Origin: Vibrio ostreae
GTDB lineage: Bacteria; Pseudomonadota; Gammaproteobacteria; Enterobacterales; Vibrionaceae
Direction: 5' to 3'
NCBI RefSeq assembly: GCF_019226825.1
Contig: NZ_CP076643.1
Span: forward strand, 434,001-498,000
Length of the DNA: 64,000 nucleotides
Shown: piece after piece, positions 53,955 to 62,869 of the stretch
How positions within the stretch are numbered: position 1 is the stretch's first letter
Layout: each line of letters starts with the position of its first letter
Program-made: the position numbers and the translations under genes
The notes under the pieces: model-generated
The model's database searches: none
Seen by the model: only the letters and a program-made list of their open reading frames with translations
What the model was told of the DNA's origin: nothing

Positions 53955-55045
53955 TGGCTCGAGTCGAATTCAGAAATATTCAGAAGTCTTTTGGTAATGT
54001 CGATGTGGTTAAACACTTTAACTTTACCGTGCAGGATGGCGAATTTGTGGTTTTTCTTGGTCCTTCCGGTTGTGGCAAATCAACCACACTCCGCATGCTG
54101 GCTGGTTTGGAAAGTATATCATCGGGCGATATCTATGTCGGCGACAAGTTGATCAATAAAGTGGACGCGAAAGACAGAGACTTGGCCATGGTCTTTCAAA
54201 GTTACGCGCTCTATCCGCATATGACCGTGTATGAAAACATTGCGTTTGCTCTCAAACTGAAAGGGATGAAGAAAGCGGATATTGATGTTGAGGTGCGCAA
54301 GGCGGCCAAGATGCTTGAGCTTGAGCCGCTGCTTGACCGTAAGCCGAAAGCGTTATCGGGAGGTCAAAGGCAACGGGTCGCGATGGGACGAGCCATGGTG
54401 CGCACGCCCAAGGTGTTTTTATTCGATGAACCACTCTCGAATCTCGATGCTAAACTGCGCGGCGTGATGCGTGAAGAAATTAAGCAACTGCATCGTAAGT
54501 TAAAAACCACCACCATCTACGTGACTCATGACCAAATTGAGGCGATGACATTAGCGGATCGTATTGTCATTCTCAAAGATGGTTATGTGGCTCAGGTTGG
54601 CACGCCAACCGAAGTATTCCAACGTCCGGAAAATAAATTTGTGGCCCAGTTTATCGGTAATCCTTCGATGAATATGCTCGATGCCAAATTGAGCAGTGCC
54701 GGTCATGAGTTTTTGGTTGAATTGGGCGATGTTGCTATTCCGCTTCCGGATCGATTTAAAGCACATGCGTCGAAAAACTTGGCACTACATTTAGGGATCC
54801 GTCCCACAGATGTTCACTTACGTGCTGAACATATAGATCACGACCGTGTGTTACCGATTACGGTAAAAGTCATTGATAAAGAGCTATTGGGCGCAAGTAT
54901 TCTGTTGAGAACAGAAATTGCCGGTCAACCTCTGATGGTAGAGACCCAGTCGGCAGAAGTGATGCAAGATGAGTTAACTCTCTATTTAGATCTGGATGCT
55001 ATTCATTTATTTGATGCATTAAGTGAAAACTCTTTGGCCAGTTAA
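53954..55045 (+). CDS. ABC transporter ATPase, MsmK/UgpC/MalK type
   Basis: The 363-residue protein has Walker A GPSGCGKST (residues about 37-45), the signature LSGGQRQRVAMGRAM, Walker B VFLFDEPLSNLDAKL, and the C-terminal TOBE-like domain of CUT1 ATPases. It powers the two permeases encoded just upstream. Its first base overlaps the stop of the GH1 gene. Confidence 0.95.
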   Translation: MARVEFRNIQKSFGNVDVVKHFNFTVQDGEFVVFLGPSGCGKSTTLRMLAGLESISSGDIYVGDKLINKVDAKDRDLAMVFQSYALYPHMTVYENIAFALKLKGMKKADIDVEVRKAAKMLELEPLLDRKPKALSGGQRQRVAMGRAMVRTPKVFLFDEPLSNLDAKLRGVMREEIKQLHRKLKTTTIYVTHDQIEAMTLADRIVILKDGYVAQVGTPTEVFQRPENKFVAQFIGNPSMNMLDAKLSSAGHEFLVELGDVAIPLPDRFKAHASKNLALHLGIRPTDVHLRAEHIDHDRVLPITVKVIDKELLGASILLRTEIAGQPLMVETQSAEVMQDELTLYLDLDAIHLFDALSENSLAS

Positions 55046-55126
55046 TACGGTTCTTTAGAGCAATAATATAAATGGAAAAATACTAAATAGCTTCTTCTGT
55101 TCGGGAAGAGGCTAGGGATAGTGACG

Positions 55127-57541
55127 ATGAAATTTGGATATTTTGACGATAATAATAAAGAATATGTCGCAACCACACCTTGCACTCCGATTAAATGGTG
55201 TAATTACGTGGGCACGTTAAATTTTGGTGGTTTAGTGGATAGCAATGGCGGGGTGCTGCTTTGTAAGGGCGATCCTGCGCTCAACCGCATTACTAAATAT
55301 ATAGCTCAGTTGCCCAATTCGGATTTTAAAGGCTCGACGCTCTACTTGAAAGTACGGACCAAAGACGGTCAGGAAACCGTGTTCTCACCGTTTTATACCC
55401 CGACACTCAAGACGTTGGATAAATTTGAGAACCACACCGGCTTATCGTATACCACGATAGTGTCTGAGGCCTATGGCGTTCGCTGTGAAAGTACCTTTTT
55501 CGTACCGAGACAAGATCCGGTATTGCTGCAAGATATTAAAGTGACCAATATCTCGGATACAGAGCTGCACATTGATGTGGTTCCTGTATTTGAGTTCACT
55601 CACTTTGATGCACTTAAGCAGTTGGTGAATGCTGACTGGGTGCCTCAGACCATGATCGTAAAGGCGCACCCGCAGCAAAGTGGTCATACAGTGCTGGAGC
55701 AGTACGCCTTTATGAAGCGCGATTATGCGGTGAACCTGATGACGGCCGATCGTCCTGCCAGTTCATTTGATGGAGATCGTCAGCGATTTCTCGGCAATCG
55801 CGGATATGCAAGCTGGGCTGCGCCGCAAGCGCTGAATCAGCCGGAACTGACGAACAGCGAGTGCTTACGCGGTGATAACATCGGCGCTCTGAACCTGCGC
55901 ATTGGTTGGTTGGCACCAGAACGTACCGAGCGTACCGTGGTGCAACTTACCCAAATGGAGAGTCTGGCCGCTGCTCAACCGTTACTGGATAAGTACCGCG
56001 ACCATAGTGAGGTTGACCGCGCTTTTGCTGAACTGGCAGAGTTCTGGCAGGATTATCTCGCGACGATCCAGGTTGAGACGCCTGATCCTGCGATGAACTC
56101 AATGCTCAATGTGCATAATCCGCGTCAATGTCATACCACCAAAAACTGGTCACGATATCTGTCACTTTACCAGTTAGGTTATGGCGCTCGTGGCATCGGA
56201 TTTCGCGATTCTTCACAAGATATTCTTGGCGTCATTGCACATATGCCGGATGAGGCACGGCAGTTTATTGAGCGTCTGCTCTCGGTACAAAATATCGATG
56301 GCTCAGCGATGCATCAATTTTTTCCCTCAACCATGGAAGCGAATGGGGGTGATTCACGCGAAGAAGAGGACCGTCCCGACTACTACGGTGATGACCACTT
56401 GTGGATCATTTATTCAGTGACTCAATATGTTAAAGAGACGGGCGACGCCGACTTCTTGAATAAAGTTATTCCTTTCTATCAGAAAGATAAGCAAGGCAAT
56501 GCGATTGAATCGGCGACAGTATGGCAACATTTGTGCCGTGCGATAGCGTTTACTCAGGCTAACACCGGCCAGCATGGCTTGCCGTTGCTTGGTTTCGCAG
56601 ATTGGAACGATACCGTCAATTTGCCGACCGGGGCAGAATCACTGATGGTTGCCAATATGTACGGTAAAGCGCTGTTAGATATGCTTGATTTGTGCCAATT
56701 GCGGGACGAAGTGTCATTGGCAGAGCACTATCAGGCGCAGTACACACATATGCAACGGATTGTGAATCAATGTGGTTGGGATGGGCAGTGGTTTGTGCGT
56801 TATTTTGATGAAGAGGGAGCGCCGATTGGTTCTCATCGCAATCAGCAAGGACAAATTTACACCAATGGCCAAAGTTGGCCGGTTATTTCCGGGTTCGCGA
56901 CTGCGGAGCGCGCGCGCCAGGCCCTCGATTCTGTTTATGCAAAACTCAATACTGCGCACGGGATTAAATTGTCGACCCCTGGTTACCAAGGGTTTGATCC
57001 TGATCTTGGCGGCGTTTCTACCTATCCGCCCGGGGCGAAGGAAAATGGCGGCATATTCTTACATTCCAACCCATGGGTGATGATCGCTGAAGCCAAAATG
57101 GGTAATGGTGACCGAGCTTACGAGTACTACCGCCAAATCAACCCGGCTTCAAAGAACGATCAGATAGAGGCTTTTGAATCGGAGCCGTACTGCTATCCGC
57201 AAAATATCCTGGGTGATGAGCATCCACAATTTGGTTTGGGACGTAATGCCTGGTTGTCGGGTACCTCCTCGTGGACCTATATCGCGGGTACGCAGTGGAT
57301 CTTGGGCATCCGTCCAGACATTGATGGTCTGGTGATTGATCCTTGTATCCCGACGGATTGGCCTGAGTTTAAGGTTTGTCGCCAATTTCGCGGTGCACGT
57401 TACCACATCCATGTCGTTAATCCGCACCAAGTCAGTAAAGGCGTTGCCGAGATGCAAGTGGACGGGGTTACAGTGCAAGGCAATAAAGCACCGATCTTCA
57501 CCGAAGGGGAGCACCACATTCAGATCGTACTAGGTGAATAA
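55127..57541 (+). CDS. GH94 beta-glucan/cellobiose-type phosphorylase
   Basis: GH94 enzymes phosphorolyse beta-glucosides to sugar 1-phosphate. From the ATG at 55127 the protein is 804 residues and cytoplasmic. It has the general-acid motif GIGFRDSSQDILG (D near residue 361), PLLGFADWNDTVNLPTGAESLM, and PPGAKENGGIFLHSNPWVM. The N-terminus (WCNYVGTLNFGGLVDSNGGVLLCKGDPALNRITKY) differs from classical cellobiose phosphorylases, so its specificity could be cellobiose, laminaribiose, cellobionate or chitobiose. A GTG at 55121 is also possible. It is the last gene of the ABC/glycosidase operon. Confidence 0.85.
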   Translation: MKFGYFDDNNKEYVATTPCTPIKWCNYVGTLNFGGLVDSNGGVLLCKGDPALNRITKYIAQLPNSDFKGSTLYLKVRTKDGQETVFSPFYTPTLKTLDKFENHTGLSYTTIVSEAYGVRCESTFFVPRQDPVLLQDIKVTNISDTELHIDVVPVFEFTHFDALKQLVNADWVPQTMIVKAHPQQSGHTVLEQYAFMKRDYAVNLMTADRPASSFDGDRQRFLGNRGYASWAAPQALNQPELTNSECLRGDNIGALNLRIGWLAPERTERTVVQLTQMESLAAAQPLLDKYRDHSEVDRAFAELAEFWQDYLATIQVETPDPAMNSMLNVHNPRQCHTTKNWSRYLSLYQLGYGARGIGFRDSSQDILGVIAHMPDEARQFIERLLSVQNIDGSAMHQFFPSTMEANGGDSREEEDRPDYYGDDHLWIIYSVTQYVKETGDADFLNKVIPFYQKDKQGNAIESATVWQHLCRAIAFTQANTGQHGLPLLGFADWNDTVNLPTGAESLMVANMYGKALLDMLDLCQLRDEVSLAEHYQAQYTHMQRIVNQCGWDGQWFVRYFDEEGAPIGSHRNQQGQIYTNGQSWPVISGFATAERARQALDSVYAKLNTAHGIKLSTPGYQGFDPDLGGVSTYPPGAKENGGIFLHSNPWVMIAEAKMGNGDRAYEYYRQINPASKNDQIEAFESEPYCYPQNILGDEHPQFGLGRNAWLSGTSSWTYIAGTQWILGIRPDIDGLVIDPCIPTDWPEFKVCRQFRGARYHIHVVNPHQVSKGVAEMQVDGVTVQGNKAPIFTEGEHHIQIVLGE

Positions 57542-57545
57542 GTAA

Positions 57546-57563
57546 AGGGCACCTGAGTGCCCT
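57546..57563. terminator. Short hairpin between GH94 and the mutarotase gene
   Basis: AGGGCAC, CTGA, GTGCCCT: a 7-bp hairpin just after the GH94 stop, in the convergent gap. It has no strong T-tract, so it is a weak terminator candidate. Confidence 0.4.
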
Positions 57564-57573
57564 GACGATGTGA

Positions 57574-58521
57574 TTAATACGGTTTGTAGATAGCCTGGCA
57601 CTGCCAACGGAAGCTTTGCTGCTGATGCGGTGCCAGGTGTATCAAACCCAGTTGATTGTTAAAGGCATCGGCGGGACAGGTCATGGGTTCAATCGCAATC
57701 GATGATTCATCACTTGGTGTGTAGAGTTGAAGGTAGGGATAATTCGAGTCTTGTTGATAAAGCAGTGCAGCGCGTTGATCGTGGCGCTGCAGAGCCAAAT
57801 CAATCGATTGATCCCCTTTGAATAAAAAGCAGTGATTGAGGGACTGATTGTTAAGAGTTGCGCCCTCGACAAAGCGAGAGCAGGGTTGTAAGTCCCCGCT
57901 GGGAAGATCGTCCACATGCTTGACCTCGTGGCAGGCCGGCATGGTCAGGGTACATTGGTTAAGTGGGACTCCCAGGGCAAAATAAGGATGCCATGCGTCT
58001 CCGAACGGCAAGGAACATGAACCGTCGTTTCTGACCGTTGTGGTGCAGCTTAGTAAGCCATTAAGCTGTAGTAGGTATCTGATATCAATCTGAAATGCGA
58101 AAGGATAACCGGGGTGTAGGCAATCCGTGTTGAAGCGAAGCGTGATTTGGGCGTATTGCTCCGTGGCTTGTGAATCCACCAATTGAAAAGGCTGATTATA
58201 GAGTAACCCATGCACAGCATGCTGCGACCATGAGAAGTTGGCGGGTAATTGATAGTGTTTACCTGCGTATTGATAGCGGCCATGTTTGAGGCGATTAGGA
58301 AAAGGAAACAGTTTTGCACTGCGGGAATAATAGGGATGTGTGTGGAGTAATTCATCACTATTTTGATAACCGGATATAAATGAGAATGGACTATGGTTAA
58401 CGATAAATTTATTTATCATCGCACCAAACCCACTGATTATATTTAGCTCTATTCCATGATTAGGGTTGGTTATGATAATGTTTTCCAGTAATCCGAACTG
58501 GTGTGTGTTTATTTTAAACAT
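57574..58521 (-). CDS. Aldose 1-epimerase (mutarotase)-family protein
   Basis: Galactose-mutarotase-fold enzymes interconvert sugar anomers. From the ATG at 58521 (GGAGGT seven bases upstream) it is 315 residues; an in-frame start 33 bases earlier is less likely. Family blocks include FPNRLKHGRYQYAGKHYQLP, SQHAVHGLLYNQPF, PFGDAWHPYFALG and the C-terminal SSIAIEPMTCPADAFN with the catalytic glutamate region. It is divergent from the GH116 gene and probably serves anomer conversion of released glucose. Confidence 0.82.
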   Translation of the reverse strand: MFKINTHQFGLLENIIITNPNHGIELNIISGFGAMINKFIVNHSPFSFISGYQNSDELLHTHPYYSRSAKLFPFPNRLKHGRYQYAGKHYQLPANFSWSQHAVHGLLYNQPFQLVDSQATEQYAQITLRFNTDCLHPGYPFAFQIDIRYLLQLNGLLSCTTTVRNDGSCSLPFGDAWHPYFALGVPLNQCTLTMPACHEVKHVDDLPSGDLQPCSRFVEGATLNNQSLNHCFLFKGDQSIDLALQRHDQRAALLYQQDSNYPYLQLYTPSDESSIAIEPMTCPADAFNNQLGLIHLAPHQQQSFRWQCQAIYKPY

Positions 58522-58587
58522 TGTTAATACCTCCATTTTTATCGATATTAACAATTGGTATTAATTATTCAATATTGGACTTCGATT

Positions 58588-61500
58588 ATGATAAATAAAA
58601 TTCCATATACAAGCTATTCAGGTTGGTCGAGCCAACTCAGCAGTAAAGGTGAGGCAGTTGAATTTCTCCAACCTTGGTACACACCCATATCAACCACCCC
58701 GGAAAATACCGGTATGGCTGTGGGCGGAATAGGTTCGACATTTACCTTGACGCCGCAGGGTACTACACCGAATTTTAGTTTTATTCCGGGTATCTATGTG
58801 GATAGCTCAGAAGTAAAAATCAATTTTAATGATTTTTATATCTCCGTGATGGATGCTCCAGAAATCGATAATCTTGATATTAGTAATCTGGCTGATCTGC
58901 AACGATTCAATGAATTTTATCCAGCTAGTTTTTGCGGTAAGAGGTTAGTGGTTGATGATATCCCGCACACATTAGAACGAATTAGAACCGCACTGAAGAG
59001 TTTAGATTTTTATCTGGATAACCAAGAGGCATTTTCTCGTTGGAATATAGCTTTTACTGACCATACTCAACGTTTGATTGCATTGGAACCTAGAGGGTTA
59101 AATACTCAGGTTTCGGTGGCAATAGACTTTTTTAATGGTCTGATCATTAATCAATCAGCGCGTGCATTAGCACTGTCGCCACACGGTTTGGGTAGTATTT
59201 CCTCAGTGAATCCTGATGCCATTCACTATCAGGCTTTGTACCCCCAGGCTCAGTACCAATATCACAGTTTTGATAAGGTACGCGTTGAGCGCAACGTTGT
59301 TTCTCCTATTGTGAAAGGTGATAAAAAACTGTGTTCTTTGCCAGTGCACTGGAATCAGTTTACGTTAACCAACGATTCTGAGAAAACGCAGCGGATTGTA
59401 TTAGCCCAGCCTTTAGAAAACCTGATAGGTTCTACTTATCAGAAACTTCGTCATGGGATGCAGGATTCGGCCTGTCGCTTAGTGCGGAATACGATAAAAC
59501 AGTGCCACACCGGCAAGGCAATACACAGTGGTGATGACCGCTTCGTTGGTGTGAGCCTATGCAGTGACTCACCGTATCCCGCTGACATCGAAGGCGAGAT
59601 GCTGTATGGAGCGGTGGTGAACAGCGCAGATGTGCAATCAGGCAAAGTCGTTGTGTCAGTCAAACCTTCTGTCTATATGGCAAAGTTAGAGCAAGAGTTG
59701 ATTGCATCACTCAATACTGGTCGTACCAATGCGCATTTTGACGCGGGTACCTACAGTGGCCGAGAGCCGCTGGCAGCCTTGGTCGTGGTTCAAATCGAAT
59801 TACAACCCGGTGAAACATTCGATCTGCGTTTTTTACAGATCATGGATCACAGTAAAATCTGGTTAGATGACTGGCGCTCAGAAAAAGCGTATTGCCAGTT
59901 TTTTACTGAAAAAGAACGCGCCACTCGGATTGCAGAGGAAGTCTTGCCTCAACTGAAGGAGATTGAAGCGCGGATAGTTCAGCAACAAGTCGAGTTACTG
60001 GATTCTGCAACCCGGCAGATACAGGATGCGTCATGTGCCACGCGATTTGCCACCATGGCGATGAATACCCTTTCTTTTCTTGCTGAATCAACAGTGTGGG
60101 ATCGAAACGATCGTTTTTTAGTCAAAGAGTGTGTGGATTATCCGTTTTTTAACTCCCTCGATGTTTACTTCTATGGTTCATTTGCGATTTTATACCTGCT
60201 ACCAGAGCTTGATGGCAAGGTCATGGAGGCTTTCGCTCAGGCTATTCTGACCCAGGAGGAGACGCCGCGCCGCTATTGGGAGTATGCGGATAGACCCTAC
60301 GCTGACTTAACGGATCACAAATATGCAGGCGTGCGGGCGGAGTATGGTGCCGTTATTCATGATTTAGGCAGTCCTTTTGACATTAAGCCTGATGCGTATC
60401 ACTGGCACAATGTGAAAGAGTGGAAAGATCTCGCACCGAAATTCATTTTAATGGTTTACCGTCATTATCAGCAGACAGGTAATAAACACGTCGTTGAGGC
60501 CTGCTGGCCAGCAGTGCAAGAGAGCATCAACTATCTGTCCTCTTTGATCGAGGAAGGTGATAGCCTGCCTTTGGTACATGGAACCGATGATACCTTTGAC
60601 AATCTATCCTCACATGGTATCGCGATTTACTGTGCAAGTTTATGGGCAGCGGGACTCAGAGTGGCCGGCTATTTAGCCGACATCATGGGTGAGCATACCC
60701 TGGCGAAGGCATATCAGCAGCGTTCGGAGACATCGCTCGCGATATTGGAACAAAGTTTGTGGGATGAGCGGCAAGGATATTACCACTTCTATGCTACGCC
60801 TATCCAAGTGAATCACCTGACCGGAAAGGATTTCCAACCATTAGCAGCGCTGGGACTCCGTCTGTGCGGAGATAAAGTTGCCGATAAGCAGCAATTAAAT
60901 GATTATCTTAATCAGGTGGATGAAAACAGTCCGCTTTCAAAATATGAGCAGCGATTAACTAAGAAACAGCAGTTACTGGCGACTGCTCCACTGGCTTTTA
61001 GCCCTGAATACCAGGTGATGGTACTCGATTCAGAGAACAGTTTTGGTGATGCGCTAATTGCCGATACCTATTTGAAACTGATGGGGCTTGACGGACTTTT
61101 CGCGTCAGAAAGGGTGAGCCGGACACTGGATTTTATCTATCAAACCAACTTCCTAAAAAATAGTCCCCATCTTGGTGTGGCCAATATGACACTGGCCGAC
61201 GGCAGTCCTGATGAGGCGTTTCAAGCGCAAGACGTGTGGGGCGGAGTGCAGTTTAGTCTTGCCAGTGCGTTGAAATTATCCGGTAAAAAACAGCACGCAG
61301 AACACTTACTCAATACGGTGTATGAAACGCTTTACCTTTCGGCCAAGATTCCCTTTGCGGCTCCCGAGGGGTTTAACGGGTCATACCAGGTGACAACGCA
61401 TGATCTGATGGACGTTTTATCGTTGCACGAGACGGATGCGCAAGACTGTTTATACCGGCTGAAAAACATCGATGCGCTCAGAGTTGACGGCCGCGTGAAT

Positions 61501-61668
61501 CCCGATTTGCGTTTCAATAAAGCGGCCTTTGTTCAGGCGTTTGCTTTCGAGGGCATCGATAGTGATCGGATTGAAACACTTTATCAATGGCTAATCCGAA
61601 GTAGTATGAAATATACTGCCGGACGTTATTTCAGGCCAGGAATGATATTCGCCTACCTTTATTGTTAA
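58588..61668 (+). CDS. GH116-family beta-glucosidase/glucosylceramidase-like enzyme
   Basis: The protein (1026 residues from the ATG at 58588; an upstream TTG would add 11) is a two-domain GH116 candidate. The N-terminal beta domain (AVGGIGSTFTLTPQGTTPNF) and C-terminal alpha-barrel show the family motifs LVKECVDYPFFNSLDVYFYGSFAILYLLPEL (nucleophile Glu near residue 514) and VHGTDDTFDNLSSHGIAIYCASLWAAGLR (acid/base Asp near 667). No signal peptide is seen, so it is probably cytoplasmic. Bacterial GH116 enzymes cleave aryl- and other beta-glucosides; the natural substrate here is unknown. Confidence 0.72.
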   Translation: MINKIPYTSYSGWSSQLSSKGEAVEFLQPWYTPISTTPENTGMAVGGIGSTFTLTPQGTTPNFSFIPGIYVDSSEVKINFNDFYISVMDAPEIDNLDISNLADLQRFNEFYPASFCGKRLVVDDIPHTLERIRTALKSLDFYLDNQEAFSRWNIAFTDHTQRLIALEPRGLNTQVSVAIDFFNGLIINQSARALALSPHGLGSISSVNPDAIHYQALYPQAQYQYHSFDKVRVERNVVSPIVKGDKKLCSLPVHWNQFTLTNDSEKTQRIVLAQPLENLIGSTYQKLRHGMQDSACRLVRNTIKQCHTGKAIHSGDDRFVGVSLCSDSPYPADIEGEMLYGAVVNSADVQSGKVVVSVKPSVYMAKLEQELIASLNTGRTNAHFDAGTYSGREPLAALVVVQIELQPGETFDLRFLQIMDHSKIWLDDWRSEKAYCQFFTEKERATRIAEEVLPQLKEIEARIVQQQVELLDSATRQIQDASCATRFATMAMNTLSFLAESTVWDRNDRFLVKECVDYPFFNSLDVYFYGSFAILYLLPELDGKVMEAFAQAILTQEETPRRYWEYADRPYADLTDHKYAGVRAEYGAVIHDLGSPFDIKPDAYHWHNVKEWKDLAPKFILMVYRHYQQTGNKHVVEACWPAVQESINYLSSLIEEGDSLPLVHGTDDTFDNLSSHGIAIYCASLWAAGLRVAGYLADIMGEHTLAKAYQQRSETSLAILEQSLWDERQGYYHFYATPIQVNHLTGKDFQPLAALGLRLCGDKVADKQQLNDYLNQVDENSPLSKYEQRLTKKQQLLATAPLAFSPEYQVMVLDSENSFGDALIADTYLKLMGLDGLFASERVSRTLDFIYQTNFLKNSPHLGVANMTLADGSPDEAFQAQDVWGGVQFSLASALKLSGKKQHAEHLLNTVYETLYLSAKIPFAAPEGFNGSYQVTTHDLMDVLSLHETDAQDCLYRLKNIDALRVDGRVNPDLRFNKAAFVQAFAFEGIDSDRIETLYQWLIRSSMKYTAGRYFRPGMIFAYLYC

Positions 61669-61680
61669 TTCTCAGATCGC

Positions 61681-61707
61681 AAAGGGTTGATTTTAATCAA
61701 CCCTTTT
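61681..61707. terminator. Rho-independent terminator after GH116
   Basis: AAAGGGTTGATT (61681-61692), TT, AATCAACCCTTT (61695-61706) and a further T: a perfect 12-bp stem 12 bases after the GH116 stop. Confidence 0.8.
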
Positions 61708-61778
61708 CTCTTCACTAATCTATAAAGTTATGTTAGAAAAATTGATCAAAATCAGTTTTTAATGCCTCGGGTCTTCAC

Positions 61779-62798
61779 ATGGATAGAACAACAAAGAAGA
61801 AAGCGCCGACTGCCTACCAAGTAGCTAAAGTGGCTAATGTTTCGCCCAGTACGGTATCACGTTACTTTAACCGCACCTCATATGTCTCGAATGATAAATC
61901 GGAAAAAATAGAGGATGCGATCCGCTCGTTAGGCTATAAACCGCAAGTCTATGTTGATAAGTTAGTAAAAACACGCTCCCTGACTATCGGGGTTCTGGTG
62001 CAGAATCCAGACAGTCCTTACACGAGTAGTATTTTGATTGATATAGAGAAAGTCCTGGCTGAGCATGGGTACTCAATACTTATGTCGGTCAACAGTTGGC
62101 AGGAGAGGCTGGTTTCACACTCTTTAGACTACTTGCTAAAAAGTGATGTGGATGCCCTCATTATTATTTCTGGCAATGTGGATAAAAAACTGATCAAAAA
62201 GTGTGCTGATAAAATTCCTGTTGTCGCTGTTGGCTACAACATCGAAGGCGAGAATATCCAATCGATCGCGTTGGATAACATTATGGGAGGATACCTGGCG
62301 ACGCTGCATTTAATTCAGCTGGGACACGTCAACATTGCTCATTTAAAAGGTTTACCGAATCATGAAGATGCCATCTCTCGATTTGATGGTTATAAAAAAT
62401 CGCTGTTTGAGGCAGGAATTGAATTTAAGGAAAAACTGGTACTGGAAGGAGACTTTAGTATCAAAACAGGCTATGAAAAGACCGTAGAGCTCATTCAGTC
62501 TCAAGTCTATTTCTCGGCAATATTTGCGGCCAATGACCTGACGGCATATGGGGCTATAAAGGCGTTACACGATCACGGTTTAAAAGTGCCGGAAGACATT
62601 TCTGTGATTGGTTTTGATGATCTGCCTAGTTCGGCTTACTTTACGCCATCGTTGAGCACGTTGCGCCAGCCATTGGATGAAATAGGCGCTATAAGCGCAC
62701 GATGCATATTAAAATTATTGTGTGGTGAGGTAGAAACCGTTCGTCTGCCGCCGATCAATTTGATTGCTCGGGAGTCCACTAAATCCCGCTATCGCTAG
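61779..62798 (+). CDS. LacI-family regulator (second)
   Basis: The 339-residue protein has a LacI-type helix-turn-helix (TAYQVAKVANVSPSTVSRYFNRTSYVSNDKSEKIEDAIRSLGYKP, residues about 11-55) and an effector-binding domain (AIFAANDLTAYGAIKALHDHGLKVPEDISVIGFDDLPSSAYFTP). It sits between GH116 and the convergent GH9 gene and may regulate either. It differs clearly from the first LacI protein, so two inducers are plausible. Confidence 0.92.
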   Translation: MDRTTKKKAPTAYQVAKVANVSPSTVSRYFNRTSYVSNDKSEKIEDAIRSLGYKPQVYVDKLVKTRSLTIGVLVQNPDSPYTSSILIDIEKVLAEHGYSILMSVNSWQERLVSHSLDYLLKSDVDALIIISGNVDKKLIKKCADKIPVVAVGYNIEGENIQSIALDNIMGGYLATLHLIQLGHVNIAHLKGLPNHEDAISRFDGYKKSLFEAGIEFKEKLVLEGDFSIKTGYEKTVELIQSQVYFSAIFAANDLTAYGAIKALHDHGLKVPEDISVIGFDDLPSSAYFTPSLSTLRQPLDEIGAISARCILKLLCGEVETVRLPPINLIARESTKSRYR

Positions 62799-62811
62799 CA
62801 GAGATAAGAAA

Positions 62812-62842
62812 AAAGCCGAAAATGGTGTCTATTTTCGGCTTT
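62812..62842. terminator. Bidirectional terminator between lacI-family and GH9 genes
   Basis: AAAGCCGAAAAT (62812-62823) and ATTTTCGGCTTT (62831-62842) form a 12-bp stem. The minus-strand side is followed by a T-rich run, so it serves the GH9 gene well and the LacI gene less so. Confidence 0.75.
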
Positions 62843-62869
62843 GCCATTGAGATGTCACGGTTTCTCTAT

